In this document: positions 14,082 through 22,184 of the stretch, piece by piece
Layout: every line of letters starts with the position of its first letter
Position numbering within the stretch: the stretch's first letter is position 1
DNA from: Candidatus Limosilactobacillus intestinigallinarum
GTDB taxonomy: Bacteria; Bacillota; Bacilli; Lactobacillales; Lactobacillaceae
Direction of reading: 5' to 3'
Assembly: GCA_019117285.1 (NCBI GenBank)
Contig: DXAA01000012.1
Span: forward strand, 1 to 56,469
DNA: 56,469 nucleotides
Position numbers and translations under genes: made by a program
The notes under the pieces: generated by a model
Databases searched by the model: none
Told to the model about the DNA's origin: nothing
Seen by the model: only the letters and a program-made list of their open reading frames with translations

Positions 14082-15854
14082 ATGAATCGGCATCCTGATT
14101 ACCTGTTAAACGATGTGAACGAGCCGCGCGATATCAAGCAAATGTCGCTGAGCGAATTGAAGGAATTGGCCAAGGAGATGCGTCAGCTGGTCCTGGAGCG
14201 GGACGCCGCCATTGGTGGCCACGTTGGTCCCAATCTTGGGGTCATGGAGCTGACGATTGCCTACCACTACGTCTTCAACTCACCTCACGACAAGGTGGTC
14301 TGGGATGTTTCTCACCAGTCCTATGCGCACAAGATGCTGACGGGTCGCAAGCTGGGCTTCTTGGACCCTGACCACTATGAGGACATCACCGGTTACACCT
14401 CCCCCGAGGAGAGTGTCCACGACTTCTTCGAGATCGGGCACACCTCGACCTCGATCTCCCTGGCGGTCGGCCTGGCCCAGGCGCGGGACATGCTGCGGCC
14501 GGAAAAGCATAACAACGTTGTGGCCGTGATTGGGGATGGTTCGCTGAGCGGTGGTCTGGCCTTTGAAGGATTGAACAACGCCGCCAAGCTGCACTCCAAC
14601 CTGATCATCGTGGTCAACGACAATCAGATGGCTATCGATGCCGATCAGGGTGGCCTCTACAAGGGCCTCAAGGAGCTGCGCGACACCGATGGTAAGTCAG
14701 AAAACAACATTTTCAAGTTCATGGGGCTGGACTATCGTTACATCGCCGATGGCAACGACCTGCAGACGATGATCGACGCCTTCCGTGACGTCAAGGACAT
14801 CGACCACCCGATTGTCCTTCACGTCAACACCTTGAAGGGGAAGGGGTACGCGCCGGCCGAGGAACACAAGATGGAGTATCATTGGCGCGACCCATTTGAC
14901 CTCAAGACCGGGGAAGATAAGCAGCCAGCTGATAATGGCTACAACGATGCCGTGATGGCGGAGTTGGATCGTCAGGTTAATGCCGGGGCCCCAGTGGTGG
15001 CCATCAATGCCGCCATCCCCGGAGTCTTTGGCTTGAAGGATTTCCAGGCTAAGCACCCCGACCGCTACTTCGACGTCGGCATTGCTGAGCAGGATTCGAT
15101 CACGACGGCGGTGGCGATGGCCGCAGCCGGCGCCCGACCGGTCGTTTTCCAGAACAGTACCTTCCTGCAGCGGGCCTATGACCAGTTGATCCACGACATG
15201 GCCCTCAATGATGCCCCCGTGGTTATGATCGTGCGCGGTGGCACGATCGCCAGCGGTTCGGCTACCCACCAGGGTTCCTTTGACATCTCGATGATCAGTG
15301 ACCTGCCGAACATCGAGTACCTGGCCCCAACCAACGTCGAAGAGATGATCTCGATGTTGCGGTGGGCGATCAAGCAGACCGACCAGCCGGTGGTCATCCG
15401 CCAGCCGGAAAAGGCCCTGCTGCATGGTCACCCGAGTCAGGACGACTACAGCACCATCAACTACGACGTCGTCCATCACGGGAGCGAGGTTGCCATCATG
15501 GCTGTCGGGGACTTCTGGCAGCTCGGCGAGGAGGTCTGCGAGCAACTGAAGAAGAAGCTCAACATCGATGCTACCCTGATCAACCCGAAGTCAGTCACCG
15601 GGATCGACCAGCATGACCTTCACCACCTGGCCGAGAACCACGACGTCGTGGTCACCCTGGAGGACGGCAATTTGAGCGGGGGCTTCGGTGAGACGATTGC
15701 TCGCTACTATGGGCCGACCGACATGAAGGTCCTCAACTTTGGGGCGCCACGAGAGTTTGCCGACAACGTGCCGCTTGACGTTATGTATGAATGGTACCAC
15801 CTGACGCCAAAACAGATCGTTGATGATATCGAAAAGGTTATTCATTCACTTTAA
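14082..15854 (+). CDS. dxs: 1-deoxy-D-xylulose-5-phosphate synthase
   Basis: 590-residue thiamine-diphosphate enzyme that joins pyruvate and glyceraldehyde-3-phosphate. Features: GGHVGPNLGVMELTIAYHYVF (His), the WDVSHQSYAHKMLTGR segment, the ThDP/Mg motif GDGSLSGGLAFEGLNNA...VVNDN, then a pyrimidine-binding domain (VGIAEQDSITTAVAMAAAG with the key Glu) and a transketolase C-terminal domain. Its 590 residues are slightly short for Dxs (about 620). No other methylerythritol-phosphate gene is nearby, and lactobacilli normally use mevalonate, so DXP may instead feed thiamine or pyridoxal synthesis, or the substrate may differ. Ribosome site AAAGGAGTGG lies upstream. Confidence 0.86.
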   Translation: MNRHPDYLLNDVNEPRDIKQMSLSELKELAKEMRQLVLERDAAIGGHVGPNLGVMELTIAYHYVFNSPHDKVVWDVSHQSYAHKMLTGRKLGFLDPDHYEDITGYTSPEESVHDFFEIGHTSTSISLAVGLAQARDMLRPEKHNNVVAVIGDGSLSGGLAFEGLNNAAKLHSNLIIVVNDNQMAIDADQGGLYKGLKELRDTDGKSENNIFKFMGLDYRYIADGNDLQTMIDAFRDVKDIDHPIVLHVNTLKGKGYAPAEEHKMEYHWRDPFDLKTGEDKQPADNGYNDAVMAELDRQVNAGAPVVAINAAIPGVFGLKDFQAKHPDRYFDVGIAEQDSITTAVAMAAAGARPVVFQNSTFLQRAYDQLIHDMALNDAPVVMIVRGGTIASGSATHQGSFDISMISDLPNIEYLAPTNVEEMISMLRWAIKQTDQPVVIRQPEKALLHGHPSQDDYSTINYDVVHHGSEVAIMAVGDFWQLGEEVCEQLKKKLNIDATLINPKSVTGIDQHDLHHLAENHDVVVTLEDGNLSGGFGETIARYYGPTDMKVLNFGAPREFADNVPLDVMYEWYHLTPKQIVDDIEKVIHSL

Positions 15855-15863
15855 AGAAAAAAT

Positions 15864-15894
15864 AAGGGTCGCCTGTGCAGCGGGCGGCTCTTTT
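15864..15894 (+). terminator. Terminator after dxs
   Basis: AAGGGTCGCC pairs with GGGCGGCTCTT (with G-U pairs) ahead of a TTTTA run. Confidence 0.6.
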
Positions 15895-15910
15895 ATTTGG
15901 GAGGTTAAAT

Positions 15911-16082
15911 ATGGTTAGTGAAGCACAAAAGCGGGCGAGTGCTCGTTATAAAGATAAACACCCCGATAAGCGGCGCCTTTACCAGTACCGTTCAAACGCC
16001 CGGACATTCATCCGTAAGTATGCCCGGGCTGATCAAACAGTGGGAGGAGGGGCATAAGCAGGCCAGTGCTGGCAACAATTAA
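15911..16082 (+). pseudogene. Small basic protein gene with a 3' frameshift
   Basis: From ATG 15911 (GGGAGGTT upstream) the frame gives 48 residues: MVSEAQKRASARYKDKHPDK, a basic middle with the segment RSNARTFIRKYA, and stop at 16057. This plan resembles short hypothetical proteins common in lactobacilli. Their usual amphipathic C-terminal helix is found in the next frame, where LIKQWEEGHKQASAGNN reads to a stop at 16080-16082. One base change near 16015-16025 would join them, so I read this as a frameshifted gene. Function unknown; resemblance is from memory of the family pattern only. Confidence 0.5.
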
Positions 16083-16154
16083 TGGAAATTTCGCGCATTT
16101 TCTCCTGATGGCCGTATATATCTAGTGAAGGTCAAAAATAAAGGAGAATGCAAA

Positions 16155-19100
16155 ATGAACCAGAAATTATCACATCACGTTTACCGGTCCTCTCTGATCG
16201 GGTTGCTCTCAACCTCAGTCCTGCTCACCATGGCGGTCGGCGGGGCCACCGCCGCGTCGCATCCTCAGCAGGCGGCTGCCTCGTCGTCAACGGTGGCGCG
16301 GCATGATCCCCACGGTCAATTGACCACCAAGGAGGTCGTGCGGACGATCAGCTATGTTGATCCCCTGACCAAACAGAAACATACCATTCGCCAGGTGGCA
16401 CGTTACCAGTTCGATCGTAAGGGCCAGCTGGTCAAGAGTAGTAATCAGGTCTGGCCGGCCTACTTTGCCCCGGTCTTTGCGGGGTATGCCCCCAACTGGG
16501 TTGAGATTCCACCCAAGCTTACCAGTCCGGGTGCGGGTCCCAAAAATGAAATAATCACCTACACCAAACTACCTGAACGGCTCGCCGCTTCCACTGCCAA
16601 GGTGATGTTTACAACCGTGGACGGAAAAGTTATAGACTGGCAATTCCCGTCAGTTGTGGACGCTGCCGGCCAAACGCTGGCTACGTTTAACCTACCGACA
16701 CCACCGGCTGGTTGGGAATACGTAAATGGCGCCCAACTGCCAACGACACTCCGGATAACCCCAGGGACAGCGAACGCCTTTACCTTCCTTATCCAGAAGA
16801 AGGCCGCCCAGCACGAAAGTAAGCCATTCAGCAAGCCGAAGATTAAGCAGGAGACAAAGCAACTCTTGCGAAAAATTGTGCTGCACCTGCCGGCTGGCGA
16901 CCAGATCGTCACGCAACACGCCACGGCGACGCGCCGGGTCACCGTCAAGGACGGGAAGACGACCTATGGCAAATGGCAAATTAGCCCCTTTGATGAGCTG
17001 CAGCTAGCCCCGATGGCGGGTTATCAAACCTCGACCGATCGGATTGCGGCCCTGTGCCTGACCCCGGAGCAGCTCGACCAGGAGTTACCGACAATCGAGG
17101 TTCAGTATCATAAGCTGACGAGTGACGAGGGAACGAATACGTCGACCACCAGCGATGCCGCAACCATGACCGATCCCATTCCGATGACGGATGCGGGCAG
17201 CCAAACCACTAGCAGCGACAAGGATGAAGGCAGTCAGACGCCAGCTCCGGCAACCAGTGCGGATGGTACCCAGACCGACGCGGTTACCGGCGTGGATGCG
17301 GACACACAGACCGCAGTCAGCGATAAGGACGAAGAAAACCAAACTGACGTGGTCGCCGGTAAGGATAAGGGTACCCAGACGGATCCGGTCGCTGGGCATG
17401 ACGCCAGCAGCCAGACGGAAAATACCGGTAAAGACGCGGGCAGCCAAACGGATGCTCCCGCAACGAGTGACAGTAGTACTCAAACGGACCTAAGCAAGGA
17501 TGCAGGCAACCAAACCGATACACCGACAACCAGCGAGGGCGGTACGCAAACTGATGTCGCGGCTGGTAAGGACGAGGGGAGTCAGACCACAACCCCTGAA
17601 ACGACTGTCGAAGGGACCCAAACAGACCTGAACCAGGATGTGGGCAGCCAAACCGATACACCGACAACTAGCGAGGGCAGTACCCAAACTGACGTAGTCA
17701 CCGGTCAGGATGCCAATACCCAGACCGACGCCAACAATCAGGATGCAGGTACCCAGACATCTACGCCAACGACCAGTGAAGGCAGCACGCAGACGGATGT
17801 CGTTACCAACCAGGACACGAGTACCCAGACGACTACCAGCAGTCAGGACGCCGGTAGCCAGACCGACAATCCGACTGACCAAGACACCGGTACGCAAACT
17901 ACGGATCCGGCAATGGGCACGATAAGCACCCAGACTGATACAACCAATAACGCGGATGCGGGTACACAAACCGCACAGCCACACGTGACGACTACCGGCA
18001 GCCAAACCGCTGAAGTACCAACGGTTGATACGGGGGTTGGCGACAATTCAGTGGCCGACACTGATCGGAGCACCCAGACGGACAACGTCACTACCGTTGA
18101 TAGCGGAGTCGGCGATGACCGCGTCGCTGGGGTTGACCAGGAGACGCAAACCCGCCAGGAACCACTGGCTGACGCTGGGGTCGGTAATGATGACATTGGT
18201 CAGGTTGATCAGGCATCCCAGACGGATCAAGCATCAACGGTCAGTACGGGCAGTGGTGCGGGAACAGCTGCTGAGACCGACCACGGCACTCAAACGGACC
18301 CTTCACACACGGTTAGCGTGGCGGTCGGGGATGATCCCGTTAGCACCGTCGACCAGGCAACTCAGACCGACACCCCAACTACCGTGGCCACGGGGACCGG
18401 TGATGGAGCAGTAACGGTGATCGGTCAAGCAACCCAGACCGCATCGTCGACCGATGCAACCACAGTTGACCGGGTCAGCCAGGGGACTCAGACGACGCTG
18501 GAGCCAATGACTGATGACGGACATCAGGTTACCAGCACCGATCGGGGGACGCAGACCGATGAGACGATTGCGCCGGATAACATTGATGATCATCATAACA
18601 AGGGCGTCGACCAGGGAACGCAAACGGAACTGACAACGTCCCCCACGGCGGTTGCCCCCGGTCTTGCCAGCGCTGAATCAAGTACCCAGACACCTGCGCC
18701 CCTAATGGTCGACACTGGGGTCGGGGACGACACAATTGGAGAAGCAACTCCATCGACCACGGTCAGTCAGGATACCCCATCAGGGATGGTGACTAACGAT
18801 GAGCCAACCACACTGGCAGGAGCTAGCCCGACTGATAAGCCAGCTAACCACGGTGATCACGCCGGCCAACTGGTGGAGGAGCCTTCATTAATGAGTGACC
18901 ACCAAGCAACCGGGGGAGAAGAAGGTCGCCTGGCTGCACCGACGCCGGCCCCAACCACACTTAGAAATAATATCGATCCGGTGGCCTTTCATACCGAACT
19001 GGACCGCCTTCAGCAGCCATTGCGAAAGTTAGCTGCGCACCCCGGACCATCAGCAACTGCTGCCCGCCTTCCCCAGACGGGAAACGAACAGCTGGCTGGC

Positions 19101-19178
19101 GGATTCACCCTGGTGGGGCTCTTGACCAGCCTGCTGGCGGCCGGGGCGGCGAAGTTCAAGCTAAAGCGGCGCCCCTAG
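16155..19178 (+). CDS. LPQTG-anchored, Asp/Thr/Gln-repeat surface protein
   Basis: 1007 residues exported and sortase-linked to the wall. The signal peptide is residues 1-35 (SLIGLLSTSVLLTMAVGGATA, cleavage after about AAS). An N-terminal globular part (about 40-335) includes strands such as VVRTISYVDPLTKQKHTIRQVARY, reminiscent of mucin-binding-type modules, but I cannot assign it. Residues about 345-850 are acidic repeats centred on (T/S/N)QT. A linker rich in Pro, Thr and His follows, then LPQTG, a hydrophobic segment and KLKRRP tail. The start at 16155 has AAAGGAG nine bases upstream. Probable adhesin or wall stalk; ligand unknown. Confidence 0.85.
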   Translation: MNQKLSHHVYRSSLIGLLSTSVLLTMAVGGATAASHPQQAAASSSTVARHDPHGQLTTKEVVRTISYVDPLTKQKHTIRQVARYQFDRKGQLVKSSNQVWPAYFAPVFAGYAPNWVEIPPKLTSPGAGPKNEIITYTKLPERLAASTAKVMFTTVDGKVIDWQFPSVVDAAGQTLATFNLPTPPAGWEYVNGAQLPTTLRITPGTANAFTFLIQKKAAQHESKPFSKPKIKQETKQLLRKIVLHLPAGDQIVTQHATATRRVTVKDGKTTYGKWQISPFDELQLAPMAGYQTSTDRIAALCLTPEQLDQELPTIEVQYHKLTSDEGTNTSTTSDAATMTDPIPMTDAGSQTTSSDKDEGSQTPAPATSADGTQTDAVTGVDADTQTAVSDKDEENQTDVVAGKDKGTQTDPVAGHDASSQTENTGKDAGSQTDAPATSDSSTQTDLSKDAGNQTDTPTTSEGGTQTDVAAGKDEGSQTTTPETTVEGTQTDLNQDVGSQTDTPTTSEGSTQTDVVTGQDANTQTDANNQDAGTQTSTPTTSEGSTQTDVVTNQDTSTQTTTSSQDAGSQTDNPTDQDTGTQTTDPAMGTISTQTDTTNNADAGTQTAQPHVTTTGSQTAEVPTVDTGVGDNSVADTDRSTQTDNVTTVDSGVGDDRVAGVDQETQTRQEPLADAGVGNDDIGQVDQASQTDQASTVSTGSGAGTAAETDHGTQTDPSHTVSVAVGDDPVSTVDQATQTDTPTTVATGTGDGAVTVIGQATQTASSTDATTVDRVSQGTQTTLEPMTDDGHQVTSTDRGTQTDETIAPDNIDDHHNKGVDQGTQTELTTSPTAVAPGLASAESSTQTPAPLMVDTGVGDDTIGEATPSTTVSQDTPSGMVTNDEPTTLAGASPTDKPANHGDHAGQLVEEPSLMSDHQATGGEEGRLAAPTPAPTTLRNNIDPVAFHTELDRLQQPLRKLAAHPGPSATAARLPQTGNEQLAGGFTLVGLLTSLLAAGAAKFKLKRRP
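17190..18710 (+). repeat. About 34 tandem QT-centred repeats in the surface protein gene
   Basis: Two repeat classes are visible in translation. The first half has units of 12-14 residues of the form DAGSQTDxPTTSEGSTQTDV. The second half alternates DTGVGDDxVxxVD with xxTQTD, giving a period of about 24-25 residues. Codon choice varies between units (CAG/CAA, ACC/ACG), so the array is old or under protein-level selection rather than freshly amplified. Confidence 0.85.
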
Positions 19179-19313
19179 TCAGATTCGGTGAGAATAAAGA
19201 CGTTGGTGGTACTGAAAATTGCCATGATGGTGAAATGCAAAGTAGCAATCCTACCCGTTTGTCAAGATTCCGCTCATCACTTTATAAAACAAAAGAGAAA
19301 TTTAAACTTTTCC
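19179..19313. other. Intergenic region upstream of the attenuator
   Basis: No gene, hairpin or repeat that I can support; AT content rises toward the promoter at 19314. Confidence 0.5.
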
Positions 19314-19342
19314 TTGCAATTTTAATTTTCTAATAGTATTCT
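19314..19342 (+). promoter_or_regulatory. Promoter of the leader-peptide/permease transcript
   Basis: TTGCAA (19314-19319), 17-base spacer, TATTCT (19337-19342). It lies about 40 bases before the leader-peptide start. Confidence 0.6.
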
Positions 19343-19380
19343 AATAACAACGAAAGAAAAGGGAATTGGAGGAATGCAAC

Positions 19381-19464
19381 ATGCAATTACAATTTAAAGC
19401 GATTATTCATCAACTAACCTCCACCTCAACCACAACAACAAGCATCGTGGTTGAGCACCTTTAA
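19381..19464 (+). CDS. Thr/Ser-rich leader peptide (27 residues)
   Basis: ATG at 19381 is preceded at eight bases by GGAGG (19368-19372). The peptide is MQLQFKAIIHQL, then TSTSTTTTS, then IVVEHL and a TAA stop. Codons 13-21 are nine Thr or Ser codons in a row (ACC TCC ACC TCA ACC ACA ACA ACA AGC). A peptide this short, this biased, with a strong ribosome site and overlapping RNA hairpins is the hallmark of translation-coupled attenuation as in trp, thr and his operons. The role is inferred; the sequence features are direct. Confidence 0.78.
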   Translation: MQLQFKAIIHQLTSTSTTTTSIVVEHL

Positions 19465-19564
19465 TATACTTAAACAAGATATTAATCGAAGCTATCCAAA
19501 GCGACTCAACCACTAACCTGATCCTGGTTTTCCTGGTTGCTGGTCGCATTGGGTAGCTTTTTTC
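19425..19564 (+). promoter_or_regulatory. Attenuator with alternative hairpins
   Basis: Segment A, CTCAACCAC (19425-19433), lies inside the Thr/Ser codons. Segment B, GTGGTTGAG (19447-19455), is its exact complement. Segment C, CTCAACCAC (19505-19513), is an exact copy of A and forms part of the 5' arm of the terminator. With free translation A is covered or pairs with B and the terminator can fold. With ribosomes stalled on Thr or Ser codons, A is masked, B can pair with C, and the terminator is broken. This predicts permease expression when charged Thr or Ser tRNA is scarce. Confidence 0.75.
19491..19564 (+). terminator. Attenuation terminator upstream of the permease
   Basis: GCTATCCAA (19491-19499) pairs with TTGGGTAGC (19549-19557), GCGAC (19501-19505) with GTCGC (19543-19547), and CAACCA (19507-19512) with TGGTTG (19534-19539), followed by TTTTTT. 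It ends only about 25 bases before the permease start, as expected of a regulatory terminator. Confidence 0.8.
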
Positions 19565-19587
19565 GTATCAAGAAATGGGGTTATGAG

Positions 19588-20970
19588 ATGGATAATCAAA
19601 AGAAAGTGAAATTAAATCGGACGATGACGCCGGGACAGATGGAGATGATCGCCATCGGGGGGACCATTGGGAGTGGGCTCTTCATGGGGGCCACCTCAAC
19701 CATCAAGTGGACCGGGCCATCGGTACTGCTGGCCTACGCCTTCGTCGGCCTGGTCCTGTACGGGGTCATGCGGGCCCTAGGAGAACTGATCTACATCAGC
19801 CCCGGGACCGGTTCGTTTGCGGACTACGGGTCGAAGTACATTCACCCCCTGGCCGGCTACCTGACCAAGTGGAGCAACGTCTTCCAGTTCATCATCGTCG
19901 GCATCTCGGATATCATCGCGATGAGTCAGTACCTGAACTACTGGTGGCCGAACCTGCCGGACTGGATCTCGGGCCTGGTCATGATCACGATCCTGACCCT
20001 GGCCAACCTGGCCTCGGCCAAGGCCTATGGGCGCCTGGAATTCTGGTTTGCCATGATCAAGGTGGTCACGATCATCGCCATGATCATCCTCGGGCTGCTG
20101 GTCATCGTCCTCGGGCTCGGTAACAACTGGCACCCAGTCGGGATCTCCAACCTCTGGACGCACGGTGGCTTCTTCACCGGTGGCTTTATGGGCTTCATGT
20201 TCTCCCTATCCGTGATCGCCGGTTCCTACCAGGGAATTGAGCTGCTCGGGATCACGGCGGGGGAGGCCGCATCACCACGCCATGCCATCGTCAAGTCGGT
20301 TAAGTCCGTCATCTGGCGGATCCTGATCTTCTACATCGGGGCCATCTTTGTGATCGTTTCGATCTACCCATGGGACGAACTCAAGGCGGTTGGTTCACCG
20401 TTCGTCGAAACCTTCACCAAGGTCGGCATCACCGGGGCGGCCGGGATCATTAACTTCGTCGTCCTGACGGCGGCCCTGTCCGGCGCCAACTCCGGGATCT
20501 ACAGTGCCAGCCGGATGCTCTTCAAGCTTTCCGTCGACGGCGAGGTGCCCAAGGTCTTCAGCAAGCTCTCCAAGCGGGTGGTACCAAACGTTGCCATCCT
20601 GACGATTGCCTTCTGGATCTTCCTCGGCTTTGCGATCAACATGCTGCTGTCGATGTTCAGTGCCAGCGCCAAGAACATCTTCGTGATCGTCTACAGTTCC
20701 AGTGTCCTGCCGGGGATGGTGCCGTGGTTTATCATCCTGCTATCCGAGCTGAACTTCCGGAAGAACAACCCGGACCAGCTGGTCAATCACCCCTTCAAGA
20801 TGCCATTCTACCCGGCATACAACTACTTCAGCCTGATCGCCTTGACGGTCATCCTGATCTTCATGTTCTTCAACCCCGACACCCGGGTTTCCGTTTCGGT
20901 CGGTGTGGTCTTCCTGGTCATCATGACCTTGATCTACAAGTTCCACACCGCCCCCAAACTACAAAAATAA
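19588..20970 (+). CDS. APC-superfamily amino acid permease, probably Ser/Thr
   Basis: About 460 residues with 12 predicted membrane helices. The first helix carries the AAT-family signature MTPGQMEMIAIGGTIGSGLFMG, followed by GPSVLLAYAFVGLVLYGVMRALGEL. The C-terminal part (LVNHPFKMPFYPAYNY) is also typical of the lysine/GABA/serine permease group. These are proton-coupled importers in the cytoplasmic membrane. Substrate cannot be read from the protein, but the Thr/Ser leader peptide directly upstream points to serine and threonine, as for lactococcal SerP proteins. Start at ATG 19588 is the family start; only a weak GGGG ribosome site precedes it. Confidence 0.85.
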   Translation: MDNQKKVKLNRTMTPGQMEMIAIGGTIGSGLFMGATSTIKWTGPSVLLAYAFVGLVLYGVMRALGELIYISPGTGSFADYGSKYIHPLAGYLTKWSNVFQFIIVGISDIIAMSQYLNYWWPNLPDWISGLVMITILTLANLASAKAYGRLEFWFAMIKVVTIIAMIILGLLVIVLGLGNNWHPVGISNLWTHGGFFTGGFMGFMFSLSVIAGSYQGIELLGITAGEAASPRHAIVKSVKSVIWRILIFYIGAIFVIVSIYPWDELKAVGSPFVETFTKVGITGAAGIINFVVLTAALSGANSGIYSASRMLFKLSVDGEVPKVFSKLSKRVVPNVAILTIAFWIFLGFAINMLLSMFSASAKNIFVIVYSSSVLPGMVPWFIILLSELNFRKNNPDQLVNHPFKMPFYPAYNYFSLIALTVILIFMFFNPDTRVSVSVGVVFLVIMTLIYKFHTAPKLQK

Positions 20971-20975
20971 CCCAC

Positions 20976-21005
20976 AAAGGTAGGCAAATCGCCTGCCTTT
21001 TTAAT
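20976..21005 (+). terminator. Terminator after the permease gene
   Basis: AAAGGTAGGC and GCCTGCCTTT pair around five bases, followed by a T-rich tail. Confidence 0.85.
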
Positions 21006-21072
21006 TTTTCTGATCATTTGTTCGGCTAAACATTGTATAATGGTGGAAAAGCATTCAAAGAGGGACGATTTT

Positions 21073-21927
21073 ATGTACCGCATCAAGAAAAAAATCTGGC
21101 ACATTGTCTTCGGGATCGTGGCCCTGCTCGTCGTCGGTGGCGTGATCCAGAAGCCGACCGAGGGTGATGCCTCCCTGAGCCAGGGAATCCAGCGTTTCAT
21201 GGCCTGGGGCAAGAATAACTCGGCCCAGGCCGGTCACTATGGCAACCAGCAGCAGGAGCCACCGACCGAGCAACAGGCAGCGGTGGTCCTGACCCCGGCC
21301 GTGCGTCAGCAACTGGGCAACAACATTGTCTGGAATGGCCACGGGGCCTTCATCATTAACCACAACCAGGCCGACTTGAACACCAACATCAGTAGTGCAC
21401 CCTACGCGGTCAACCAGGTGGACAGTCAGGGCCGAGCCTGGCGCGGGGATGCCTGGCTGAACAAGACGACCCGCCAGTACCAGAACCGGGCCGCCACCGG
21501 GAACGGGGCAACCGACTGGAAACCCGCGGGCTTCCTCCAGGCCCACAACCTGACCGGGGGCTACAACCATGCCTATGACCGCGGTCACCTGCTCGGCTAT
21601 GCCCTGGTCGGCGGGATTCGGGGCTTCGACGCCTCCGAGTCCAACCCCAAGAACATCGCCACCCAGACGGCCTGGGCCAACGAGGCGCGCAGTTCCACTT
21701 CGACCGGGCAGAACTACTACGAGGGGATTGTCCGCAAGGCCCTCGATCAGGGCAAACAGGTCCGTTACCGGGTCACCGACATCTACAGCGGTAACAGCGT
21801 GGTGCCGGCCGGCGCCCACATCCAGGCCCAGTCCAAGGACGGCAGCGTGAACTTTAACGTCTTCGTGCCGAACGTGCAGAAGAATATTGACATCAACTAC
21901 GCCAACGGGGCGGTTAAACAAAGATAA
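21073..21927 (+). CDS. Membrane-anchored DNA/RNA non-specific endonuclease
   Basis: About 284 residues. An N-terminal membrane anchor (residues about 8-25, WHIVFGIVALLVVGGVI) is followed by a 70-residue linker and a beta-beta-alpha-Me nuclease domain (about 110-280). The catalytic motif YDRGHLLGYALVGG holds the DRGH histidine, and NPKNIATQTAWANEARS supplies the metal-binding Asn. Organisation matches EndA-type DNA-entry nucleases of streptococci and lactobacilli, which process DNA at the cell surface during uptake or nutrient scavenging. ATG 21073 is preceded by AAAGAGGGACG. Confidence 0.85.
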   Translation: MYRIKKKIWHIVFGIVALLVVGGVIQKPTEGDASLSQGIQRFMAWGKNNSAQAGHYGNQQQEPPTEQQAAVVLTPAVRQQLGNNIVWNGHGAFIINHNQADLNTNISSAPYAVNQVDSQGRAWRGDAWLNKTTRQYQNRAATGNGATDWKPAGFLQAHNLTGGYNHAYDRGHLLGYALVGGIRGFDASESNPKNIATQTAWANEARSSTSTGQNYYEGIVRKALDQGKQVRYRVTDIYSGNSVVPAGAHIQAQSKDGSVNFNVFVPNVQKNIDINYANGAVKQR

Positions 21928-21939
21928 ATAAACGTTGAG

Positions 21940-21968
21940 ATGACGGCATTTGCGCCGTCTTTTCTTTT
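21940..21968 (+). terminator. Terminator after the nuclease gene
   Basis: GACGGC and GCCGTC pair around a six-base loop, followed by TTTTCTTTT. Confidence 0.8.
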
Positions 21969-22004
21969 ACCTTTGAAAATCAAGCCTTACTCTAGCCAAT
22001 TTAA

Positions 22005-22059
22005 AAGCCTTCCAAGTATCAGATGATTTTTTATCTCATCTGTATACTTGGAAGGCATT
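22005..22059 (-). repeat. Solo copy of an IS-end hairpin
   Basis: AAGCCTTCCAAGTAT-CAGATGA pairs with TCATCTGTATACTTGGAAGGC. Read on the minus strand it is the same hairpin, with the same loop type and the same TATAATGCC edge, as the left end of the IS3 element at 8-66. No transposase is attached, so it is a relic end or a minimal derivative. Confidence 0.7.
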
Positions 22060-22088
22060 ATAATACAATTTCAAATCGGTGATTTCTT

Positions 22089-22184
22089 CTATTTAACATC
22101 GGAAATCAGACCATAAGCCGCATAGTCTAAACATCTTTCAAAACCTATATAGGCCATCGTAGCCGTATAGATCTGGAAGCGCGA
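22089..22184 (-). other. Open extension of the tetR frame beyond its stop
   Basis: Directly after the TGA of the tetR gene the same frame stays open for 31 codons, including an ATG that opens MAYIGFERCLDYAAYGLISDVK before TAG. Composition looks protein-like. It may be a lost C-terminal part of the regulator or the tail of another gene; no family is recognised. Confidence 0.3.

Noticed and set aside
17190-18710. CRISPR array or tandem DNA repeats
   Set aside because: The periodicity is at protein level in one open frame; DNA units vary and there are no spacers.
19179-19587. T-box riboswitch upstream of the permease
   Set aside because: No T-box AGGGTGG-type element or specifier stem is present; the peptide and 9-mer repeats explain the terminator better.
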